This document shows, one piece after another, positions 34,476-43,204 of a DNA stretch of 64,000 nt. Position numbers and translations under genes: made by a program. Every line of letters begins with the position of its first letter. Positions within the stretch are counted from its first letter, which is position 1. This DNA comes from CAYNRE01 sp964399535 (GTDB lineage: Bacteria > Planctomycetota > Planctomycetia > Pirellulales > CAYNRE01), in the NCBI GenBank assembly GCA_964399535.1, contig CAYNRE010000009.1, positions 124,001-188,000 on the forward strand, given 5' to 3'. The notes beneath the pieces were generated by a model. The model made no database searches, was not told where the DNA came from, and saw nothing but the letters and a program-made list of their open reading frames with translations.

Positions 34476-35432
34476 ATGACCGACCCTGCGGCCAACTGCT
34501 TCGAGCTGTTCTGGGGCGATGCCTCGGCCGCCCAGACGCGCGTCTACGCTCGCTGGACGCAACCCGGCGAGCCCGGAATGCGCCTGGCCGGCACCTTGCA
34601 CGGGCCGCACTGCCAGTACGGTCAAACCCTGCCGGCGCGATACACCTTTCAAGACCGCGGCTGGCAACCCGAGCCCCTGGCCGAGTGCGTGGTCCCCGAC
34701 GCCTGCTTTTGGTCGCCCGACAACCCGCAGCTTTACCGGGCCGACCTCGAACTGACTCGCAATGGCCTGCCCATGGCCGCCTGCCGGCGGTGGCTCGCCA
34801 TTCGGCCGCTCGGCCTCTCAGGAAGTTGGCTTCGTTGGGAGAACAAGGCTTGGGTGCCAAGACTTATCTCGCGCTCGCTGGACCCACAAGCTCCCTTGGC
34901 GGCTTGGCGCGAATTGGCAGCCGTGATGGTCGTTGAGCAGTACGAGCCCGAGTTGTTTGACGACGCGGCACGCGTCGGCGTGCCCCTGGCCGCAAGGATC
35001 GCGCAATCCGAAGCCGAGCAGCCCGCGTTGATAGCTCGTTGGGCAAGCTGCCCGGCGGTGATTCTCTTGATCGTGGACCCCGGGGTGGAACCGGTCGCCG
35101 CTTCAGTTGCTGTCGGTTCTCCATCTCGGTTCGCCCCTCGATTGGCGAATTTGCTCTGGGCTCAGCCGGCGCCAAGCCCAGCGGCAGCGGTACCCCCGGG
35201 AATCGATTTTTGGAGCCTGGCGGCTCCCCAGCCCGCCGGTAGTGCTCTCGGCAGGGGGGGCAACGAGCTTCTGCAACCAGGGATTGCTCGGCATCCCATC
35301 AGTCCTCTGGCCACGCTGCACGAGGCCCGCAGGGCCTGCGACCGATTGCAGGCCACACTAGCCAAGGGTTATCCTCCTGGTCAGTGGGCCGGCTACTGGA
35401 TCGACGCTCTCCCGGTACGAGGAAATTCATGA
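34476..35432 (+). CDS. Hypothetical protein with GH2 beta-sandwich-like segment
   Basis: A 318-residue protein of unrecognised function without a signal peptide. The segment DACFWSPDNPQLYRADLELT (residues ~76-95) followed by WLAIRPLGLSG closely resembles the sugar-binding/Ig-like strand pattern of glycoside hydrolase family 2 proteins (WSPDNPxLY). Residues 125-210 contain EYEPELFDDAARVGVPLAAR and ALIARWASCPAVILLIVDPG, recalling the GH2 barrel arrangement of relocating residues and Asp/Glu pockets, but the catalytic motifs of GH2 (NE) are not seen. It therefore looks like a degenerate, non-catalytic relative. Its TGA overlaps the ATG of the next, lipoprotein gene. Confidence 0.5.
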   Translation: MTDPAANCFELFWGDASAAQTRVYARWTQPGEPGMRLAGTLHGPHCQYGQTLPARYTFQDRGWQPEPLAECVVPDACFWSPDNPQLYRADLELTRNGLPMAACRRWLAIRPLGLSGSWLRWENKAWVPRLISRSLDPQAPLAAWRELAAVMVVEQYEPELFDDAARVGVPLAARIAQSEAEQPALIARWASCPAVILLIVDPGVEPVAASVAVGSPSRFAPRLANLLWAQPAPSPAAAVPPGIDFWSLAAPQPAGSALGRGGNELLQPGIARHPISPLATLHEARRACDRLQATLAKGYPPGQWAGYWIDALPVRGNS

Positions 35433-36124
35433 AACCCGCCCGCCCCCTCTCCGTGCTGTCTTGGCTGGCCACCGCGCTACTGCTCACCGCTGGTTGTGGC
35501 TCCGACAGTGCCCAAACGAGCGCGCCCCGGACCGAGTCGGCGGAGTCCCAAGGCGACCTTGCGGAACCGCGACCGGTGCCGGAAAGCTCTGGGGCACCGC
35601 CGGCGGCCAGCGGCGCACAGGCGGCCGAGCGCAGCACCACCAGCCTTGCACCCCCCGACCTGCCCCCGGCCGGCCCGGTGGGCGATGATCCGGCCGCCAG
35701 CCTGGCCCAGCTGGCCCAACGGGTCTCGGCGACACTGGCCGAATTCGACCGCACGACCAAGCTCATCTTTCCCCGCGGATTCCATCGCGAGCGGATCCAG
35801 CCGCTCGAAGTCACTAGCCAACTTAGGCCCGGCGCGACAGCCGAGGAACCCCCGACCGGTATCGTCCACGTGCAGTATCAAGAGATGTACTCAATGATCC
35901 ACGCGGATCGCGACGATGCGGCCGCGGACGACGAGCTCTTGCCGCGGCTGCCCAAAGTGGATCGGGTTTCGATGCAGAACGACTACTTCAATGCCAAGCT
36001 CCCACCGCTCGATCTGGAGGTCGAGTACCAGGCTCGCGACGGCCAGTGGGTGCGCACCCGTTGGACCAGCCCGGCCCGGCTTACCAAGGGGGCCGATTAC
36101 TTCGATCAAATGGGGTTGCCCTAG
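35429..36124 (+). CDS. Predicted lipoprotein, unknown function
   Basis: A 231-residue protein with a lipobox: the hydrophobic WLATALLLTAGC places lipidation at Cys23, so it should be membrane-anchored on the periplasmic side. A Ser/Pro/Ala-rich low-complexity linker (residues ~25-90) precedes a folded domain (about 95-231) with FDRTTKLIFPRGFHRERIQP, IVHVQYQEMYSMIHAD and DLEVEYQARDGQWVRTRW. I do not recognise the domain. ATG at 35429 shares four bases with the preceding stop (ATGA); it has GGAAATTC just upstream. Coupling suggests co-translation with the GH2-like gene. Confidence 0.6.
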   Translation: MKPARPLSVLSWLATALLLTAGCGSDSAQTSAPRTESAESQGDLAEPRPVPESSGAPPAASGAQAAERSTTSLAPPDLPPAGPVGDDPAASLAQLAQRVSATLAEFDRTTKLIFPRGFHRERIQPLEVTSQLRPGATAEEPPTGIVHVQYQEMYSMIHADRDDAAADDELLPRLPKVDRVSMQNDYFNAKLPPLDLEVEYQARDGQWVRTRWTSPARLTKGADYFDQMGLP

Positions 36125-36197
36125 CGATCCTGAGCGCCGCGGCTCGAATCGAGCTCGTCGTCGGTCGAATTCCCGCGGTTGGTGGCCTCCAGAATCC

Positions 36198-36656
36198 ATG
36201 GACCGTCGCATTTTTCACGCAAGTCTGCATCCGCGACCCACCACGCTGCCGGCCGCGGCGCCACTTACCGTGGCTGGCGTCGACTGGCCCTCGCTTGCCG
36301 CGGATCAAGCAGTTTTGGCCGCTGGCTTCCCGCTCAGCTTTGAGACCGTTGCCACGCGGCTCGAGCAGCTTCCCCGAATGTTTCTCGAGCCCGATGGTTC
36401 GCTGGTTTGGGTCGGCTCCTCGGCCGAGGCAACTTGGCAACTCGACGGCGTGCTCTACGACCGGGCGGGCAGGCTGCTTTACCTGGAACTCAAGGGCTGG
36501 TGTCCGGCCGAGCCATTCGACGCGCTCTTGCGCACCTTGGATTGGCCCGAGACCGCGGTGCTGGTCCAGTGGATGGCCCAGGGGCGGTACCTCGACGAAC
36601 GAGTCTTTCGTCAACTGGCCGGCCTGGCGCCGACCGACCCCGCATCCGGGTCGTAG
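36198..36656 (+). CDS. Conserved-looking small hypothetical protein
   Basis: A 152-residue cytoplasmic-looking protein that I do not recognise. It begins MDRRIFHASLHPRPTTLP and has VDWPSLAADQAVLAAGFPLS, EPDGSLVWVGSSAEATWQLD and ELKGWCPAEPFDALLRTLDW. The acidic/aromatic, compact composition fits a single-domain protein. Codon third positions are GC-rich as in neighbours, and the other frames here are poor. It follows the lipoprotein gene by 73 bases and precedes the GNAT-fold gene by 82 bases, likely in one transcript. No strong Shine-Dalgarno sequence; GGTGG is 12 bases upstream. Confidence 0.5.
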   Translation: MDRRIFHASLHPRPTTLPAAAPLTVAGVDWPSLAADQAVLAAGFPLSFETVATRLEQLPRMFLEPDGSLVWVGSSAEATWQLDGVLYDRAGRLLYLELKGWCPAEPFDALLRTLDWPETAVLVQWMAQGRYLDERVFRQLAGLAPTDPASGS

Positions 36657-36738
36657 CGATTGTAGGACCGCCCTACCCCGGCCTGGCCCTGGCCGAGCGG
36701 TACCCACCCGCGGTCAGGGGCGCCGTGTTCTATCTTTC

Positions 36739-38022
36739 ATGGTTCGCCCGGGCCGGCGCTCTCGCCTGGCCCGCCAGGCAAAGACTGGCCGGGGTTTCGT
36801 TGTGGTCGGTGAACCAGACATCGTGCTGCTCGACTCGCTCGACCAGTTGCGCGGCCATGCCGAGGCGTGGAACGCACTCTGGCAGCGTACGCCCGCCGCT
36901 TCGCCCTTGAGCCGGGCCGAACTGGTAGCGCACTGGGTGGCGAAATTTGCTCCCCAGGGCCGCTTTCGCGCCGTCATCGTGCGCCAGGACGCGCGCTGGC
37001 TGGCAGCGCTGCCGCTTGTCGAGCGCAGCCGCCTCGGGCTGGCCCGCTGGGGAGCACGGCCCGTCAACGCCTGGTCGGAAGGGGGCAGCCTGCTGCTCGA
37101 CCCCGATTCCCCGCTCGAGCCGCTGCTCGATCGGCTCGTTCGAGCCCTACGACTCGTTCCCTGGCGGGTACTTTCCTGGGATGAAATTCCCCTCGACTCC
37201 CACCCCTGGGCACACTTTCAGCAGGCACTGCTGCGGGCCGGCTACCCACTGGAAATCCTGCCCAGGTTCACCAGCGGACGGGTGCTGGCCCAGCCGGCCT
37301 GGACCGACTACTGGAGTGACCGCACGAAAAAGCACCGCCATAACATGCGGCGCAATTGGAATCGGCTCCAACAGCTTGGCGCGGCTCGGGCCGACTACTT
37401 CTCCAGGGTGGACGACGAGCAACTGGAACCGCTGCTGCGACAAGGGTTTGAAATCGAGAACCGCAGTTGGAAAGGAACCCAGTCGACTTCTGTCTTGCAA
37501 GCTCCGGGCATGTTCGAATTCTTTCTCGGCCAGGCGCGACTGCTCAATCAACTCGGAATGCTCCGTTTAGCCTTTCTGCTCCTCGACCGCCAGCCCATCG
37601 CGTTCGACTACGGGCTGGCGGCGGGCAACTGCTTTCATCGCATTAAGATCGGCTACGACCCCGCCTACGCTGGGTACAGTCCGGGGCAATTGCTCTGTTT
37701 CCAGGAGGTGCTCCGCTTGCACCAGCGCGGCGAGGAGAAGTGCATCGATTTTCTCGGCCCGCTCAGTCCCGCCCTGGCGGCCTGGACGAACCAGGCCTAT
37801 ACCGTGGGGCGGCTCGTCTGCGCTCGACCTGGCGTTGCGGGGCGCTCGGCGCTGCAGGCCTACTTGTGGGCGCGTCGATGGCGCGCCCGATGTTTGGGGG
37901 CGGGACAGGCGAGCCGGGGGCCGCGAAACCGGGTCCCAGGCGGACCGCCGGTCGATCAATCCTCGGGCGGCGCCACACCGTCGAGCACCTGCCCCCGGCG
38001 CGACCTGGCGGAAACGAGCTAG
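36739..38022 (+). CDS. GNAT-fold acyltransferase of the CelD/BcsL (FemAB-like) type
   Basis: A 427-residue protein whose central part has the hallmarks of the BioF2-like/CelD acetyltransferase domain: KKHRHNMRRNWNRLQQLG, GFEIENRSWKGTQSTSVL, LRLAFLLLDRQPIAFDYGLA, and FHRIKIGYDPAYAGYSPGQL then IDFLGPLSP. The family transfers acyl or amino-acyl groups and is often found near polysaccharide or lipid synthesis genes. The C-terminal ~70 residues are Arg/Gly/Pro-rich and may be disordered. ATG at 36739 is used, though GTG at 36802 is also possible. Its stop codon shares bases with the stop of the facing condensation-type gene. Confidence 0.75.
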   Translation: MVRPGRRSRLARQAKTGRGFVVVGEPDIVLLDSLDQLRGHAEAWNALWQRTPAASPLSRAELVAHWVAKFAPQGRFRAVIVRQDARWLAALPLVERSRLGLARWGARPVNAWSEGGSLLLDPDSPLEPLLDRLVRALRLVPWRVLSWDEIPLDSHPWAHFQQALLRAGYPLEILPRFTSGRVLAQPAWTDYWSDRTKKHRHNMRRNWNRLQQLGAARADYFSRVDDEQLEPLLRQGFEIENRSWKGTQSTSVLQAPGMFEFFLGQARLLNQLGMLRLAFLLLDRQPIAFDYGLAAGNCFHRIKIGYDPAYAGYSPGQLLCFQEVLRLHQRGEEKCIDFLGPLSPALAAWTNQAYTVGRLVCARPGVAGRSALQAYLWARRWRARCLGAGQASRGPRNRVPGGPPVDQSSGGATPSSTCPRRDLAETS

Positions 38023-39533
38023 CCGTGCGCCGCGGGATCCGGCGTGGTCTCGCTCATGGCGGCCGCACCTGCCGCGCGCAGGCAATCGACGTACACTTCG
38101 AGAAATGCCTGGGCATCGCCACGAGTCCAATGCCAGCGATCGTAGCTGAGCACAATTCCCAAGCGACCGGCGTAGGAAAGAATGGATACCCCCACGGTGG
38201 TACCAGCCCGCACCGGCGGCGCCGATTCCACCGTTTCCAGCCGCAACCCGCCCGCGGTCACCTTTCCTTGATCGCGCACCAGGCCTGGCCCTTCGAACAC
38301 CTTGCCCAAGTTGCTCAGCACGGCAGTAGCGTACGGGCGGCGCAGATTGCTGAAGGCCTCGAGCCCGCCGGGAAGCCGTTCGCAAAACGCCAGCCCGCGA
38401 ATGAACGAAAGACCGAAGCGAAACCGCTTCAAGAACCAGGTCTCCCAGCGGATGAGTCGCAGGCCGCGCCGCCAATTGCGAATCCAGGTGGGTCGCCGGT
38501 CGATATTCACCATGGCGACCACGTTGGTGGCGGGCAAACGCTCGTCGCCCGTGGTGCGCAGGTCCACCGGCATCATCACGCGCACCAACTTATGGCCCAG
38601 CGGCGCCCGGCAAAGGCCTTGCCAGCGCTCGACGGCGCGAAACAGCTCGCATAAGAGCAAATCGTTCAGGGTGGCGCCGTCGCGCCGAGCGGCCGCCTTC
38701 AGGCCCGTGAACTCAGCCGCGGTGAAATGATATGCCGGCATGTCCAGCAGGCATCGCCCATCTTCTTTCGGCGGTTCCGATTCCCGGCGCGCCAGCACCA
38801 CCGGCCGGCCGGCGAAGAAGATAAACATACCGACGACCAGGCCCCAAATCTCGGCCGGCAGTCGGCGAAGCTGCCCCCACCAGTCCAAACCGAATCGGCC
38901 CCGATTCAACAGACGCTGCGGCTCGACAGTGCGCAGCCGGGAACCGGCTTGCGGACCACGGCACTCCAGGTCGTAGGCCGCCAACAAGTCTTCCAGAAAC
39001 TGGTAAGCGCCTAAACCGTCGCCCGAACTGTGGTGAACTTGCAACCGCACTTCGACCTGGTCCGCATCGCTCCGCACCCAGATACGGGTGGGCGATTCGC
39101 GATCGATGGCGATGCGTTCCTGGCCCGGGTAAGCGAATTCGCGCCCCAGCGGACCCGCGTCGATCCAAGGGCGCCATTGGGGTGGCGCCACCCAGGCGCG
39201 CTCGCGCCCCTGGCCCGCGACGCGCGCTCCGAACAGGGCATTCTGCCGCAGGGCCCGCGTGCATGCCCGCTCAAACGCCTGCTCCTCCAGGCTGCCGGAA
39301 AAAAGCAGTCGCAATTGAAAGGTCATCGGGTGATGGGCGTGGTCGTCGGCCAACAGATAGCGCTCGAACACCACCAAGGGTAGCGGCATCATTTCCGAGG
39401 CCGATCGCGCGGCGCCTGGTTCGCTGTCGGATTGCTGGCCAGAAGCACCCGGCGCCGTGGCTTCGCTTGCCAAGGCGTCGGCGCCTTGCACACCTAACTC
39501 GGACCGCATGCCTTTTTCGACGCTGACCGACAT
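38019..39533 (-). CDS. Condensation-domain-like acyltransferase
   Basis: A 504-residue protein of the CoA-dependent acyltransferase/condensation superfamily. The active-site HHxxxDG motif appears as HHSSGDG (residues 167-173), and the solvent-channel region as VRVMMPVDLRTTGDERLPA, with TAVLSNLGKV and VGVSILSYAGRLGIVLSYDR near the C-terminus. It is similar in layout to wax-ester/DGAT or polyketide-associated (PapA-like) acyltransferases. A hydrophobic WGLVVGMFIFFAG segment at about 235-250 suggests membrane contact. The first ~45 residues are low-complexity. ATG at 39533 has AGGA seven bases upstream, better than the TTG 15 bases earlier. Confidence 0.75.
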   Translation of the reverse strand: MSVSVEKGMRSELGVQGADALASEATAPGASGQQSDSEPGAARSASEMMPLPLVVFERYLLADDHAHHPMTFQLRLLFSGSLEEQAFERACTRALRQNALFGARVAGQGRERAWVAPPQWRPWIDAGPLGREFAYPGQERIAIDRESPTRIWVRSDADQVEVRLQVHHSSGDGLGAYQFLEDLLAAYDLECRGPQAGSRLRTVEPQRLLNRGRFGLDWWGQLRRLPAEIWGLVVGMFIFFAGRPVVLARRESEPPKEDGRCLLDMPAYHFTAAEFTGLKAAARRDGATLNDLLLCELFRAVERWQGLCRAPLGHKLVRVMMPVDLRTTGDERLPATNVVAMVNIDRRPTWIRNWRRGLRLIRWETWFLKRFRFGLSFIRGLAFCERLPGGLEAFSNLRRPYATAVLSNLGKVFEGPGLVRDQGKVTAGGLRLETVESAPPVRAGTTVGVSILSYAGRLGIVLSYDRWHWTRGDAQAFLEVYVDCLRAAGAAAMSETTPDPAAHG

Positions 39534-39832
39534 GGCGCATTCCTGCAAAGTGGTTGCTCGCTCGCGCGCAGCATTGAACCGGTCGCCCTACACCCAAGCT
39601 GGAAACGAGAGCCGAACTTGGCGCCGTCCGCGCGCGGCTCCGGTGCCGGAATCGCACCTGCGATGCTCCGGCGAAGAAAACGCAGCCCCGGGCACCGGCT
39701 CCCTCGCGCCCGGCGCGATTCGTCGGTGTCCAGCCCGATTATACTGCCCGAAGGTGCGCTTTCCATCACATCCCGCCGCCGGAAACGCCGGCCGGACCGG
39801 GGGTGCCGCCCGTCGGAGCTAGCCCCGCCGGC

Positions 39833-40216
39833 TTAAGGCAACGGTCCGTCCGCATCGCGATGAACCGTTCCCGGTGAAAAAGCGGGCAGGCAAACCGCCA
39901 CGTACTCGGCTCCCTCCGCTTCCGGCGTACTGTAGCGCACCCAGGTTCCCGCCGGCGTGATCACCGCCTCGCCCGCCCGCACGTCGATCGCTCCGCCCGG
40001 GTGCTCCACGTGCAGCCGCCCCCGCAACACCACGGTGTATTCGTCGAACTCGGGAGTTTGGCCCGGTTCGACCCAACCGCTTGGGCTGACCATGCGGGCG
40101 ATGCTTACGGCCGCCGTGCCGGAATTCACCCGGCCGACGAACTCCTCGATCCGTTTCGGCTTGTTGCCGGCCGCCTGGATCACCGTCGGGCCTGCCAGGT
40201 GCCGCGGTCCGTCCAT
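39833..40216 (-). CDS. Small cupin-domain protein
   Basis: A 127-residue single-domain cupin. The jelly-roll segments are GQTPEFDEYTVVLRGRLHV, PGGAIDVRAGEAVITPAGTWVRYSTP and AEYVAVCLPAFSPGTVHRD. The classic metal His pair in cupin motif 1 is not preserved as HxH; only FDEY is seen. It may therefore not be a standard metal-dependent cupin and could act as a binding or isomerase-like protein (EutQ/cupin_2-like). ATG at 40216 is chosen because GGGAGGA is positioned well before it; the longer TTG frame lacks one. The next gene upstream is the protein kinase, 95 bases away. Confidence 0.75.
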   Translation of the reverse strand: MDGPRHLAGPTVIQAAGNKPKRIEEFVGRVNSGTAAVSIARMVSPSGWVEPGQTPEFDEYTVVLRGRLHVEHPGGAIDVRAGEAVITPAGTWVRYSTPEAEGAEYVAVCLPAFSPGTVHRDADGPLP

Positions 40217-40311
40217 CCAACCATCCTCCCGAAAGCGATTCGTCGAGTAAACGCCGCTCGATGATTGCGGCACGTCGGTCGTTGTCCCCGGTTCCGGAAT
40301 AACCGTCAAGG

Positions 40312-42027
40312 TTAACCCGAACCATCGGCCGCCGGCACTGGCTCGACGGGGCTGGGCACATCGGCGGCCGAGGGCCTCGCTTCCGGATCGGCTACTTCCC
40401 TGTCGGGCGCGGCCGAATCGTCGAGCCCCTCCAGTCGCTTCCTGGCTCGGGCGACCAGGGGCTCGAGCTCCTGGTTGTCGGCGTACAAGGCCACGACGCT
40501 GGACCAGGTCTTGCGGGCCTCGAGTACCTGACCCTGGCGGTGTTGTTCCTCGGCCCGCTCCAGCGCGCTTTCAACTAACTGCAGCCGATCGGTTGGCTCG
40601 GCGTTCGATTCGATGGCGGCAATCTGCCGGCGCGCCAGGTTGAGAAAAGGCCGATTCGACTCGTCGTCGGGCAAGAGATCCAACAGCGCGCGGTAACGCT
40701 CCAGCGCGGTTACCCGGTCGCCGAATTGCTCGTAGCGCCAGGCCTCGCCATAGAGCCGCTCGGCCTCGGAAGTGGGAAGCCGCCCTAGCCTGGCGTGGTT
40801 GCGCAAGCGCTGTTCGGCCAGATGCATTTCGATAACGTCCACCTGTTGCCGGGCCCAGGCGGCGTGCTTGCCTTGGGGAAAGCGCTCGAGCAACGGTTCC
40901 AGGTACTCGCGCCGCGCGGTTTGCCAGGCCACCGGATCGGCGCTTTCCATCAGCGGTTGAGCCCGCGCGAACAAGGTTTCTTCACTCGCCGGCCAGAGGG
41001 CATAGGCCACTCCCGCGACCAGCAGCGCCAGGCAACCGGCCAGAAACCAGGTGCGCTCGTAAAACGGGCCGGCGTCGGCAGCGGGCTTTTTGCGGCGCGG
41101 CGCCACCAGGCGGCGAATCTCGCTCACGTCGCGCTCGATCGACAGCGTGGTCGGCCCACCAAAGATGGTGTGACCGGCCACGCTGGCCTGTTGCACAACT
41201 CGTTCCTCGATCTCGCTCAGCGAACGATCGACGGCCGTTGCGTCGAGAGGGCGCTTGGCGGGATCCTTTTCCAGGAGCTGTGCCACCAGGGCCTCGAGCC
41301 AAATCGGGCAGTCCATGGCAATGGTCGATACCCGGGCCGGTTTGGACTCCAGGTGCAGGTAAAACATTTCGGCCGGCGATTCGGCCTGAAATGGCGGTCG
41401 CCCGGTGAGCATTTCGTGCAACACGCAACCCAACGAGTACAAATCGGCCCGGTACGAGGGGGGCGGTTCCCCTCGAATCATTTCAGGGGCCATGTAGGCG
41501 AACGTACCCAGGGCTCGGCCCGCCACGGTCAACTGCGTGGCCCCGGCGTCGCGGGCCAGGCCGAAATCGCCGAGTTTGAGCTTGCCGTCGCGCGTCAGCA
41601 ACAGGTTGGCCGGCTTCAAGTCCCGGTGCACGATCCCCTGCGAGTGGGCATGGGCCAGGGCCGAGGCGATTTGCCGGCCGTAGTCGACCGTGGCTTCCCA
41701 GCTCAGCCGTTTCCGCTGGCGCAGCAGCGAGGCCAGCGACCCCCCTTCGACCAGTTCCATGGCGTAGTAAAGCCGGTCGCCGTGTTTGCCGCCGCCGTAA
41801 CAGCGCACGATCGAAGGGTGCTTAAGCTTGGTCAGAATGCGCAGCTCGCGCTGAAATCGGGCCGCGACTCGTTCATTTTCCAGCAGGTCGGAGGGAATGA
41901 ACTTAACGGCCACCTTTTGGCCGGTTCGCACATACGTGGCGCGGAAGACAACGCCCATGCCCCCCGCCCCGAGCCGTTCTTCAAGCAAGAACGGTCCCAG
42001 TCGGCGCGGTTCCATGTGCCAGTTCAT
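40312..42027 (-). CDS. Membrane-anchored serine/threonine protein kinase
   Basis: A 571-residue Hanks-type kinase. The N-terminal kinase domain (about residues 10-275) has the Gly-loop LGAGGMGVV, ATP-binding K42, catalytic HRDLKPAN (D136), DFGLA (D154) and APEMIRGEPP. One membrane segment lies around residues 328-350, followed by a ~200-residue extracytoplasmic, helical, TPR-like region (ADPVAWQTARREYLEPLLER, EAWRYEQFGDRVTALERYRA), likely for protein contacts. The gene has a Pro/Ser/Glu-rich tail. It begins at an ATG at 42027 (another, four codons later, is possible); a longer frame would cross the RRM gene's terminator hairpin. Substrates are unknown. Confidence 0.92.
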   Translation of the reverse strand: MNWHMEPRRLGPFLLEERLGAGGMGVVFRATYVRTGQKVAVKFIPSDLLENERVAARFQRELRILTKLKHPSIVRCYGGGKHGDRLYYAMELVEGGSLASLLRQRKRLSWEATVDYGRQIASALAHAHSQGIVHRDLKPANLLLTRDGKLKLGDFGLARDAGATQLTVAGRALGTFAYMAPEMIRGEPPPSYRADLYSLGCVLHEMLTGRPPFQAESPAEMFYLHLESKPARVSTIAMDCPIWLEALVAQLLEKDPAKRPLDATAVDRSLSEIEERVVQQASVAGHTIFGGPTTLSIERDVSEIRRLVAPRRKKPAADAGPFYERTWFLAGCLALLVAGVAYALWPASEETLFARAQPLMESADPVAWQTARREYLEPLLERFPQGKHAAWARQQVDVIEMHLAEQRLRNHARLGRLPTSEAERLYGEAWRYEQFGDRVTALERYRALLDLLPDDESNRPFLNLARRQIAAIESNAEPTDRLQLVESALERAEEQHRQGQVLEARKTWSSVVALYADNQELEPLVARARKRLEGLDDSAAPDREVADPEARPSAADVPSPVEPVPAADGSG

Positions 42028-42180
42028 CCACGAGGGGTTGGCCGGGCAGTCCACCCGTGGCGGCGCCCGATACGGAGGGCGAAGATAGGAAGACCCCTCC
42101 CGTTTGGCATTCTGTCCTGCTGCCGCGCCTGCTGCAACGCAGGGGCTTGCTGCGTGCAGCGCACTGCGGCGAACCGCAAC

Positions 42181-42222
42181 AAAAAAACCGGACTCGCCAG
42201 CCCCTAGGGCCGACGAATCCGG
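42181..42222 (-). terminator. Rho-independent terminator of the RRM protein gene
   Basis: On the reverse strand a 16-bp imperfect stem (CCGGATTCG paired with CGAGTCCGG, continued by TCGGCCC with GGGCTGG across a TAG loop) is followed by seven T's. It lies about 70 bases past the stop of the glycine-rich RNA-binding gene. It also lies between that gene and the kinase start, which argues against the longer kinase frame. Confidence 0.8.
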
Positions 42223-42291
42223 CTGATTGTTGTTCGCCGTGCGGATGGTTGCTCGGGCCAAGGGGGCCAGAACACCGACCGCCCAGGGCAA

Positions 42292-42648
42292 CTAGGCGCG
42301 GTAGCCGCCACGGCCACCGCCGTAGCCACCGCCGCCGCCACCGTAACCACCACGGCCGCGACCGCCGCCACCACCACCGCCGCCACCGCCACCGCGATCC
42401 TCGCGAGGCTTGGCTTCGTTGACCGTCAGCGGACGGCCATCGTGACGCTGCCCATTCAGAGCGTTCATCGCGGCCACCGCTTCGTCGTCGGACGCCATTT
42501 CGACAAAGCCGAAGCCTTTGCTGCGGCCTGTCTCCCGATCTTCAATTACCTGGGCACTCGATACTGTGCCGTACTGCGAGAAAAGCTGCTCCAGCGAGGA
42601 GCTGTTCACCGAGTAGGGCAAGTTGCCTACGTACAGACGCTTCGCCAA
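42292..42648 (-). CDS. Glycine-rich RRM RNA-binding protein
   Basis: A 118-residue protein with one RNA recognition motif (residues 3-80) and a Gly/Arg/Tyr tail (about 85-118). RNP2 is RLYVGNLPYS and RNP1 is KGFGFVEM, with the RRM aromatic positions intact; the tail is GGYGGG-type repeats. This family is small, cold-responsive and common in cyanobacteria and planctomycetes, where it acts as an RNA chaperone; that role is a family inference. The start codon is TTG, supported by AGGAGA seven bases upstream. A long 5' region with a small hairpin precedes it, and a strong terminator follows. Confidence 0.93.
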   Translation of the reverse strand: MAKRLYVGNLPYSVNSSSLEQLFSQYGTVSSAQVIEDRETGRSKGFGFVEMASDDEAVAAMNALNGQRHDGRPLTVNEAKPREDRGGGGGGGGGGGRGRGGYGGGGGGYGGGRGGYRA

Positions 42649-43204
42649 CGTGCGATCTCCTGTTCAAGCCACTAGCTCGGCTTTAGAAGCGGCTAGGGGG
42701 CCCTTGATCCGGCAATGCCGTGCCTCACGAACGATCGTACAAGCCCCAGGCTGCCCAAGCTGAACTGCCCTAACCGGCGACGCTCTCTCCACTCCCCAGG
42801 TTGCGAGGCCACTCGCGCGCTAGCTCAGGAAAGAGGCGAAAGGTCAGAAGCTACTGTGCAGTTCGGGCGATCGGTGGCCGACGGAGAGACGAAATCGAAA
42901 ACAGCGCAACCGGACACTTGGGAGCTTAACATTTCGGCCGCTAGTAGCAAGAGAAACTTTTCCGATTTTCCCCCTGTTTCAAGCGGTTTCTGGCATTTTC
43001 TCTCCCAGACCCAACCTTCGCCTCCCAGACCGCTTTCCAACTCTTCAGCTCCCTGCCCCTCCCGCCGCCACGGGTCAGGCGGGGCGCAGGTCTGTCCCGA
43101 ACAGTTTCGCCCCAATGGCCCGCCCAACCGCGCTGCCGTCTCCGACTGACGGAAACGGGCTGGGGCTCGCCCCACGGACACCACACAATGGGCAGTCTAG
43201 GGCG
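42649..43204. other. Long leader/intergenic region upstream of the RRM gene
   Basis: 556 bases between the VanZ-like stop and the RRM start, both genes on the reverse strand. It contains a small hairpin near the RRM ribosome-binding site (listed) and AT-richer and pyrimidine-rich tracts near 42950-43060. No supported gene is present. The long untranslated region is compatible with post-transcriptional control of the RNA-binding gene. Confidence 0.5.
42672..42696 (-). promoter_or_regulatory. Hairpin in the RRM gene 5' leader
   Basis: On the reverse strand CTAGC-C-GCTT, loop CTA, AAGC-CGA-GCTAG forms two stacked stems (5 and 4 bp), ending about 13 bases before the AGGAGA site. Its position would suit translational control or mRNA stabilisation. 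Evidence is structural only. Confidence 0.35.

Noticed and set aside
42028..42291. N-terminal extension of the protein kinase
   Set aside because: The extended frame starts at TTG, lacks kinase-family sequence and crosses the RRM gene's strong terminator hairpin.
42825..43184. Small reverse-strand frame in the RRM leader region
   Set aside because: No ribosome-binding site or homology-like motif, and poor amino-acid composition; treated as non-coding leader.
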